DNA from: Norana najaformis
Lineage: Eukaryota > Annelida > Clitellata > Crassiclitellata > Hormogastridae
Reading direction: 5' to 3'
Assembly: GCA_964023275.1 (NCBI GenBank)
Contig: OZ029914.1
Coordinates: 45,859,437 to 45,923,436 of the forward strand
Length of the DNA: 64,000 nucleotides
Each line of letters starts with the position of its first letter. The stretch's first letter is position 1. This document shows, piece by piece, positions 55,962 to 64,000 of the stretch. The notes under the pieces were generated by a model. It ran no database searches, was not told where the DNA came from, and was given only the letters and a program-made list of their open reading frames with translations. Made by a program: the position numbers and the translations under genes.

Positions 55962-56262
55962 ATCATAATCGTAATCGTAAGCTCGAGATTTCTACAGTGC
56001 CCAACAAAAGCTCAGTTGTGGGAATGAGGCTACTGACAGGCGCTCAGTCAAAGCAAAATCAACAGGCAGGAAGGTTTCGGTTCCAGGTCAAGATCCAAGT
56101 CAGGCAGACAGACAGTCAGACGGCTATGGTGGGTGGTGTTTGGAATTGAACCGGAGAGTGAGATAATGGAAGAGCAAGAATCAGGACAGGATATGTGGAA
56201 GAGGAGTGTTTTCAGTTTTGGGTAAAAGACCCGCACAGAAACTGCAAGAGGTGAAATGTTGC
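55962..56262 (-). mobile_element. CR1/L2-like 3' end, family E inverse copy
   Basis: Reads family E in reverse from the (ATTACG) tail at 55965 to the CTCAGCAACATTTCACCTC part. Lies in the 5' flank of the ORP gene. Confidence 0.8.
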
Positions 56263-56984
56263 TGAGTTCGTATGATGGGTCATTAAGATGTTGCCAAGAT
56301 GTTGCACTCCCGACACACTATCCATGCATTAAGAGACAACCGCTGCCAAGGCAATCAGCAACAGCTGGCAAACGAGTGACAGATAAATGGATTGCAAGAC
56401 GTTGTCTTAAGGCAATCTACAGCTTTCCTTCTGATCAAACGGCAAGACGTTTTTCTTCCCTCGACTCTTTCGTAATTGCACTGGCAAGGAAAAAGCGCAT
56501 GCACAATTGATAGGCACACTTTATCAGGCGCCACTAGAGGTCTATTTGATGTGTCCCCGGTAGGAGAAGCACTGAAAAGTGCAAAGGGACTCAATCTTTT
56601 GTCGGCAAAAAAGCCGTCCATCGAACCATCTGCGTTACTGAATAATTGACATATGCGGTTGACCACATGAGGATTTCCGTTGCTACACTCTTCCAAGAAA
56701 TGGCTGGTAACAGCAGCTACTAATGTGGCCCCAACACATGTAGACATATAGTATTTGGTTAGAAAGCATAACCATTTAGGCTTTGCAGTTGACATTGTCG
56801 TCTAGCTACTACAAAAGCCATTGTATATATAGTTGTGTCCGTCATTGTCAATATTACTATATTTTTTAAAATATTATTATTATTATTATCAATCAGATTA
56901 GGAGTCTATCTGATGTGTCTCCGGTATTGTGCTAATTTATCGACCCAAACGTGCAGGAATTTACATCAAAAGTATGGATGTGTT
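56263..56984. other. 5' flank with an open frame of unknown meaning
   Basis: A 146-codon minus-strand frame at 56355-56795 (starts MSTAKPKWLCFLTKYY, Cys-rich) is the only sizeable frame; no family recognised and it abuts family E and a TTATTA run. Could be a transposon scrap. Confidence 0.3.
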
Positions 56985-57110
56985 AGTACATGTGTGTATG
57001 TATGATGTACATGTGTGTATGTGTATGTACATGTGTGTATGTGTATGTACATGTGTGTATGTATATGTACATGTGTGTATGTGTATGTACATGTGTGTAT
57101 GTATGATGTA
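56985..57110. repeat. 18-bp repeat (GTACATGTGTGTATGTAT)n
   Basis: Six near-perfect units in the 5' flank. Confidence 0.9.
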
Positions 57111-57299
57111 TATACCCGGTATGTATGTACACCAAAAACTTGCTAAAATGTTACCTTTGGGACTCACATCTAGAACCAACTCATCAGGATTTATAACCAT
57201 GTTATATAGGCACTCGAGTCAAAATCATGTGTGATATAATGAGCCTCTAGTGCATGTATATAACACATGATTGTATGTATGTGTAGGTATTCAAGCACG

Positions 57300-57955
57300 C
57301 AAAACTTAATGTATATATGTATGTACATACGTATGTATGTGTGTATGTATGCATGCATTTGTATGTACATATGTATATATGTATGATTATATGTATGTAT
57401 ATATGTATGTATGTGTGTATGTATATATGCATCATTATATGAATATATATATATATATGAATACATGTGTGTATATGTATATGTGTATATATGCATGCGT
57501 GTATGTATGCATGCATATATGTATGTATGTATATATGTAAGATTATATGTATATATATATGTATACATGTATGATTATATGTATGTATAAATGCATATAT
57601 GTATGTATGTGTGTATGGATATATATGTAAGATGATACGTGTATATATATATATGTGAATACATGTGTGTATATATGTAAGATTATACGTATATATATAT
57701 ATGTGAATACATGTGTGTATATATGTATGTATGTGTGTATGTATGCATGCATATATGTATGTACATATGTATATGTGTATGATTATATGTATGTATGTAT
57801 ATATGTATGTATGTAGGTATATAAGCATGCATGTGTGTATGTATGCATGCATATATGTATGTATGTATGTATGATTATATGTATGTATATATATATATAT
57901 ATGAATACATGTGTGTATATATGTATGTATGCATGTATGTGTGCATGTATCTTGT
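57300..57955. repeat. (GTATGTATATAT)n long microsatellite
   Basis: 650 bases of GTAT/TATA with repeated GATTATATGTATGTATA and GAATACATGTGTGTATAT blocks. All open frames here are artefacts. Confidence 0.93.
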
Positions 57956-57959
57956 TATT

Positions 57960-59009
57960 CCTAAAGTGCATCATTTAGAATCTCTCAAAAGTGTTTTACT
58001 GCCTCATAAGAACTGTGGTCTTTCAGTGTCGTCTGCAGTTCTCAGTTCTTCTTCGAAGTGTTCTTTGCCTAATGACAAAAATCAATGGAAATCCCCAAGC
58101 AGACCCTCATGGACGAATAAAGAAGTCGTAAACAGTAAACTGGACATAAAAGAACAATAAAAAACGGATGTTCAAGGAAGACTTGTACGCGTCTCAGCAA
58201 TACATAACACTACTTACCAACCCCTCAGAGATTCTGCAACATGACCATCAGACAATTAATTCTAATTCGGAGCGCCTCAAATTCACAATCTTTGCATTGT
58301 TTACTTACTGAACAATTTTCTTCAGCTGTTTCAGAGAAAGAATATTCCAGGGCAGTCCAAAGGACAGTTGCGGAATTAGCTATAGGCGTGGGGGCTGTTC
58401 GTCCCAGCCCCCTCTTCGTTATATCCCGGCGCCCCTCAGACCAGACCCGTGCATGGTTGACTATCTGAATGTGGCGCCCTCTGGAAATGCTCTTGCCCCC
58501 CATGCAAGCAATCCTGGAGCCGCCACTGCCAATGGACAAGAGAATGCAAGATGTGCTCGTATATTATTGTCACAAGAGTGTAGACCCCAAGGTCTTGAGA
58601 TTCGTGAACTAATTGTGAACAGAAGCAGGCAACAGCATTGTAGTGGATCATCAGTAGCGCAAGGCTTTCACGTTGGTTGTATAACTGCTATGAGTACATC
58701 CCCCACACAGGATTTTTAAGAGAAATGTATTGCTCATACATCTTCGACAATTTCTGAATGGCGCTGTATTTATCAGCTATGGTATTTATAATGGTGCTGT
58801 ATTTAGCAGCTATGGTATTTATCAGCTTCCAGTGCATGTATATAATGTATGATTGTATGTGTACCAGAGGAGTAACAAGAAATTTGGAAGCCCCCATTCA
58901 ACTGCATATATCCTTTGCTCTATTAACCCTATCGAGGTCTTTTATTTTAATGCATAGTTTAATGTCTGTGAAAACACTTATCTGCAATCGGCTGTTGGAA
59001 GCTCTGGTC
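57960..59009. other. 5' flank, mixed
   Basis: A duplicated phrase GCTGTATTTATCAGCTATGG at 58760 and 58795, and GTGCATGTATATAATGTATG at 58830 echoing 57250. No gene seen. Confidence 0.45.
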
Positions 59010-59430
59010 TATTTAAGTGGTACTAAATTCATGGTAGTAACTTGAAGTGGTTCTAAATTTCTTGTAACACCCTGAAATGGTGCAAAATTCATGGCACTAT
59101 CTTGAAGTGGTATTAAATTCATGGTACTACTTTGAAGTGGTACTAAATTCATGGTACTACCATGAAGTGGTACTAAATTTATGGCATTATCTTGAAACGG
59201 TACTAAATTCACGATGCTATCTTGAAGTGATAATAAAATCATGTAACTACCTTTTAGTGATACTAAATTCATGGTACTACCTTGAAGTGGTACTAAATTC
59301 ATGGTACTACCATGAAGTAATGTATGTATGTATGTATGTATGTATGTATGTATGTATTATGTATATATGTATATATGTATGATTGTAAATTCATGGTACT
59401 ACCTTGAAGTGGTATTAAATTCATAGTACT
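59010..59430. repeat. Second array of the same 30-bp family, older and split by a GTAT run
   Basis: Units ACTACCTTGAAGTGGTACTA with more divergence than at 55575-55940. (GTAT)n at 59317-59380 interrupts a unit. Confidence 0.9.
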
Positions 59431-59664
59431 ATCTCTACATGATTTTAATTAAAAGTCTAATGTACAAGTTATGAATGGAGAATGGTACGAGCGAGTACTG
59501 ACAGAAAGTTACAAATAACCAAGTCAAAATAGTTGTCATGTTTCTACATCCAGGACAGTATAGACCTCCATAACCACTTTTCTGACAACAAAGATAACAA
59601 CGAAAAGGCCACTGATAACATCAAACTACTATTAAACTATTAATCCCTAAACTGGACTTGGTAC

Positions 59665-59960
59665 TTTATGTATGTATGTATCTATATGTGCATGTATGTA
59701 TGTATGTACGTATGTATGTATGTGTGTATGTATGTATGTATGTATTGATGTATGTATGTATGTATTGATGTATGTATGTATTGATGTATGTATGTATGTG
59801 TATGTATGTATGTGTGTATGTATGTGTGTATGTGTGAGTAAGTGTGTATTTATGTATGTATATTTGTGTGTGTGTATGCATTCATGAATTGGTGTGCATG
59901 CATGCATATATGTGTGCATGTATATATGTGTGTATCTGGATATTTATATAGCACCATTTG
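59665..59960. repeat. (GTAT)n array ending in a TATTTATATAGC retroposon terminus
   Basis: Tetranucleotide run followed immediately by GGATATTTATATAGCACC at 59938. Confidence 0.9.
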
Positions 59961-62900
59961 AAAAATTTACAAGGGCACTAAAAACGGCTATCAAACAGAT
60001 CTAAATAGGCAGGACTTAAGATAGGTGGAAAATCTTCCTTCAAATCTATACATACAGTCAGTCTGTTTTGTACTGCACTGTACTTCACCCCAAAACAGTT
60101 AATGTAAAACCAGCACATTTGTTTACACACATCTCTACAGAAGATGCGCTCAAGCATGGTTCCACGGTTGACCGATCTTTCGCAGAAGTACAAACACCAC
60201 CGCCACAATCCAATGACTGGATGGGTTTTCACACCTTCAATCTCGCACTATTACTCATTCACCAACCCCAGACGGATTACAGGCTGAGTTGCCTGACTTA
60301 GTATACCATGTAGGGTCAGCCATACAAGTAATAACCACCACTGGTGTTAATAAGCTTCACTGTGCTTAACAGCATCGCATCCACAGTACTAAGCTGCCAT
60401 CACTGGTTTTGTATCTGTATTCTCACTGTAATCTCAACTGTAATTGTAAACTCATAAATTTCTATACCACTACTTTATAAAAGCTAAGAGCAGGGCACCA
60501 GCTTATTCAAAAGCACTGCGTCAAGTCAGAGGGGTTGTCCAGAGATAACACGTGAAGAAGAAAATCCAGTTACAAGAAGATCAGAGAGAGTGGGAAACAG
60601 AGAAGCGATTATAACGGGATGTGCTTAGATTGAGAGAAATGGAAAGGCAGCAGACTGCATGGAACAACGTAAGATTTCTTGAAGAGACTGGACTTTAGTT
60701 TTCAATTTATTGTGCAGCTTTGTATTGACAATATTTTCTATTTAGTCCCTTCCAACATAAGCAAATCACATCCTATTCAAGATGCTAATGTCTCAGAACA
60801 CTTGATCTTGTGACTGGGTTCCGTGTCTGCGACACGGCTACCGGAATCGTGCCATAAGGTCGACTGGTTAAATGAGTCTGGGATGAATTTAAATTGAAGG
60901 TCGGATGGGGTTTCGTTTAATGAACAGAATGCAATCTGATAATCCTGCTAATTTGGCTCAAACAGGATTCAAAAACCTGGTATGTGATTAATAAAGCAAT
61001 TTATTGAGGACCTGCCTTGGGAATATATCTTGGAGGTTGGTTTTCATTTATTCATTCATCCATTCATTCATTCATTCATTCAGTAAGTAAGTAAGTCAGT
61101 CAATCAGTCATCTGTCTAAGTTGTGGTAATTCTTGAGAAAAGGCCAGTAGCGGTCGCCCTACTTTTAAACAATAAGGCCACCCTAGACTGCGAGAGAAAG
61201 CAGAGCACTGCATAAGTAAATAAGTGAGTAATGCATGCTACTGGAAGAACTATGGTAAGTAATTAATCAGTAAGTAACAGAGAAACACAAAGTTTTTTTG
61301 AATACTTTCACTGATGTTAAAAAACTAAGAAACCGGGTAAGATTCTGCGATGCACATAACAATATTTGAGAAAAAGTTCTCACAAAATGCATTTTGCCAG
61401 GTGAACTCCTGCACATATATTGGACACAAATTGTGACTTTTTGTGTTTGGCAAGCATCCACTTGGAATATGATATGTTATGATACTTGGCAGCATAATTC
61501 AACACTCACAAATAGTCATTTGGTGCTGAGCATATCATTGTGCATCTCACTTACTGATTAGTTATGATAAGTTACTTACTTATTTATCTGATAGTCCTTC
61601 CGGTAGCATGCACCACTCCAGTTACTCTTGCAATCTGGTGTGGCCATATTGTTTACAAGAACTGCGACCGCAAGCGATCGTTTCTCGAAAATTATCTAAA
61701 TTGTTTCCAGATCCGAAGCAGTTTACTGCATGGTCAACAATTAGAACTACTGATAATAAAGAAAACTGCTGCGAAGTCCTTCTAATGCTTTATACTTGTA
61801 AGTTGCCAAGATATACCTGAACTCAATGATTCTGAGATGTTCAAGTTGAAATTATTCGTAATCTAGCTTTGCCAAAACAGCATGAGTATTAGTCATCGGT
61901 TGACATCAGGCATCAAATGAAGTCATCCACGACAACCTACAGCTTGTCGGTCATCACTCAATTAAAATCGATTAAAATTTTAATCAAAAATTTACAATAT
62001 CTTTTAAATTGTGCGGCTACGAATTCTAAAGTAGGGCCTACTAAGAATTGCAAAGATCCGTTTGTTTACATGAATGGTTAATATCTTAGTCGAGATTTAT
62101 TCTAGATTCAACTGAGCGCAGAAAGCGGACAAACCTCGAAAATGAACTTTATTTACAGGTACAAATCCATTGATCAAATTTCGCAGTCTTGTGAAGATTA
62201 TGCCATTACTTCACTTGTCCAAAGTCTGGCGACGAATAATTGCACGAGACCACGACAGTTTGAGTCCTAAGATGGCTTCCCGTTGCATATTCATAAAGGT
62301 ACATTAATATTCATCACGCGCGGATGCGCTCATTCAATGCTTGCTGCCTTAGCTAAATAGCACGCGTAGCTTTGTCACGCTCCGGATATTATTCATACAT
62401 TCATATAATATTATTTCATATGACATATTACCAAATCGAATTTGGATTTTCTGCGGCGCTTAGCATGAAATTTCCAAGCAACAAATAATCGATGGCCCAC
62501 CTTAGGCGAAATCAGGGAATTATAGCCTATCGGTAAATTATCGTATGTAAATAATATATAGCCTATCGTCTAAATAGAAAAAGGCGATGTCTTATTATAA
62601 TTTTACAGCCGAGTTCGCTAGGGCCAAGGGATTTCTCTGTAGCCCTGAAAAATGAGCTGCTCTTGCGAACGCATTTTTGTGTAGTCGTAAATGTAAGTGT
62701 AAATGGTTTTATATGGCGATCGTATAGCATCAACCCTGCTCATTTTTCAATGAATTTATCGGTTGAGATCAGTAGTAAGAAATGTCGGAAATTTACATTA
62801 CAGATAAATGTTGATATTGCCACCGTGAAATGTATTTCACTGGTGGCCTTTTGACTATTAGGACTTTTGATGACAACTTCCTATTACCGTAGGTTTTATG

Positions 62901-63104
62901 ACATTTAGTAATCGTCAACATTCAGACAACTACCTCATTGGGGCCACAAGGGGCTCGCATTGTGCCACTCTTGGCTACTGGTGACCAGCTACGAGCCAAA
63001 TGAGGCCTAACTCACGTGGCTTTCTGGGAATTTCCAAATTTTTACTCTTTACTTCCTCCTCTCTCACACAAATTCGTGCTGATCCAATATTGTTGTTTTC
63101 GTTT
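59961..63104. other. Gene-free stretch
   Basis: Retroposon end at 59940-59985, family E-like tail at 60425-60545, (ATTC)n at 61050-61085. Frames up to 73 codons at 61564-61820 have no recognisable features. Otherwise nothing. Confidence 0.5.
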
Positions 63105-63260
63105 TGCGGCATGGGCTATATAATTAGTGTTCATATGATGTTAATACAGGCCTATAGCATGGGCTATATAATTAGTTCATATATATGTTAATATAGGCCT
63201 ATAGCATGAGCCATATAATTAATGTTCATGTGTATGTTAATATAGCATAGGCTATGTAAT
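63105..63260. repeat. About 48-bp tandem repeat
   Basis: Four decaying units of GCATGGGCTATATAATTAGT, GTTCATATGATGTTAATA and CAGGCCTATA. Confidence 0.85.
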
Positions 63261-63455
63261 TATAATGTAATAATATGTAATAATAACAATGCTCAGAAAA
63301 TACTGAAGCATTGAGAAATTTGGAGGAAGGTTAGGGGACCTGTTCATGTCCCCAAACTAACTATTGTAGTAGAGTAGTGGACATATTGCAGTCTCTATCC
63401 CTTAGGCATCGAAACCTATGGCTATGTTTAATATAATAATTAGGCTACATACATG

Positions 63456-63815
63456 TGGGACACGGTGGCCGATTAGTTAGAGTGCATGGCTTGTTACGCG
63501 AAGAGTACAGATTCAAGCCTCCTCTGCGACGGTTACTGTGTAGGGACCTTGAGCAACTCTTTCACTCACAATTGCTCTGCTCCATCGATTCATGCTCAGT
63601 CATTGTGTAGTGGCGCTTAATAAATGCAGAAATAACAGTGTAGATTACATGAACAAACAACGCAAGGCCGCAGTGTTGGAGGATCGTTTGGAGTACGGGT
63701 TCGAGTCTCCTCCTCTGAGACAGTTGCCGTCTAGGGACCTTGGCCAAGTCCTTCACTCACAGTTGCTCGGCGCCATCGACTGATGCTTCTTCATTAGATA
63801 GTGGCGCTTAATAAA

Positions 63816-63830
<15 letters not shown>
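63456..63830 (+). repeat. Two SINE family B copies in tandem
   Basis: First copy has the tRNA-like head (GGACACGGTGGCCGATTAG) and ends AATAAATGCAGAAATAA. Second copy, 63660-63830, has GGGTTCGAGTCTCC and the same body and 3' end. The second runs directly into the (TAG)n/(TAA)n array at the window end. Confidence 0.8.

Positions 63831-64000
<170 letters not shown>

Noticed and set aside
57191-57974. Long Ile/His/Tyr frames
   Set aside because: Translation of (GTAT)n microsatellites.

Overview
This window is animal (metazoan) genomic DNA. It has spliced genes with GT-AG introns, tRNA-derived SINEs, 5'-truncated CR1/L2-like non-LTR retrotransposon ends and very dense micro- and minisatellites. 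I cannot name the species. The repeat content and a single gene standing for vertebrate ORP3/ORP6/ORP7 suggest a marine invertebrate, but that is inference.

The main content is one large gene on the minus strand, 54760 down to 10013 (about 44.7 kb). It encodes an oxysterol-binding-protein-related protein of the ORP3/6/7 subfamily. I rebuilt it exon by exon by translating the minus strand and requiring matching intron phases at every junction. It has 23 exon positions and a model of about 994 residues. In order these are a Ser/Lys-rich N-terminal extension (exon 1), a PH domain (exons 2-5), a coiled and basic linker (exons 6-11), an FFAT VAP-binding motif with an acidic tract (exons 12-13), and the sterol/PI4P transfer domain with its EQVSHHPP signature (exons 14-23), ending in LW-stop. 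Exons 12-15 are present twice, in a tandem duplication (copy A 14880-17583, copy B 17586-20830). Copy A also carries a shredded remnant of exon 11.

A second gene lies on the plus strand at 2016-3053. It is a single open frame of 345 codons with no family I recognise, and it points tail-to-tail at the ORP gene.

Layout: 1-10000 holds the unknown gene, SINEs and two CR1-like 3' ends. 10013-33513 holds ORP exons 23 to 2. 33514-54430 is intron 1 (21 kb), with an RT fragment, a CpG-rich possible alternative first exon near 36.8-37.0 kb, many tandem arrays and a 1.8 kb satellite of 25-bp units. 54431-54760 is exon 1. 54761-64000 is 5' flank with twin 30-bp minisatellites and tetranucleotide arrays.

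The recurring oddity is how closely repeats sit against ORP splice sites. One intron starts inside a retrotransposon (exon 10). Two minisatellites contain the 5' splice site itself as part of the repeated unit (exons 19 and 22). Several other arrays begin within about 40 bp of a junction. I see no CRISPR array, operon, prokaryotic element or virus.
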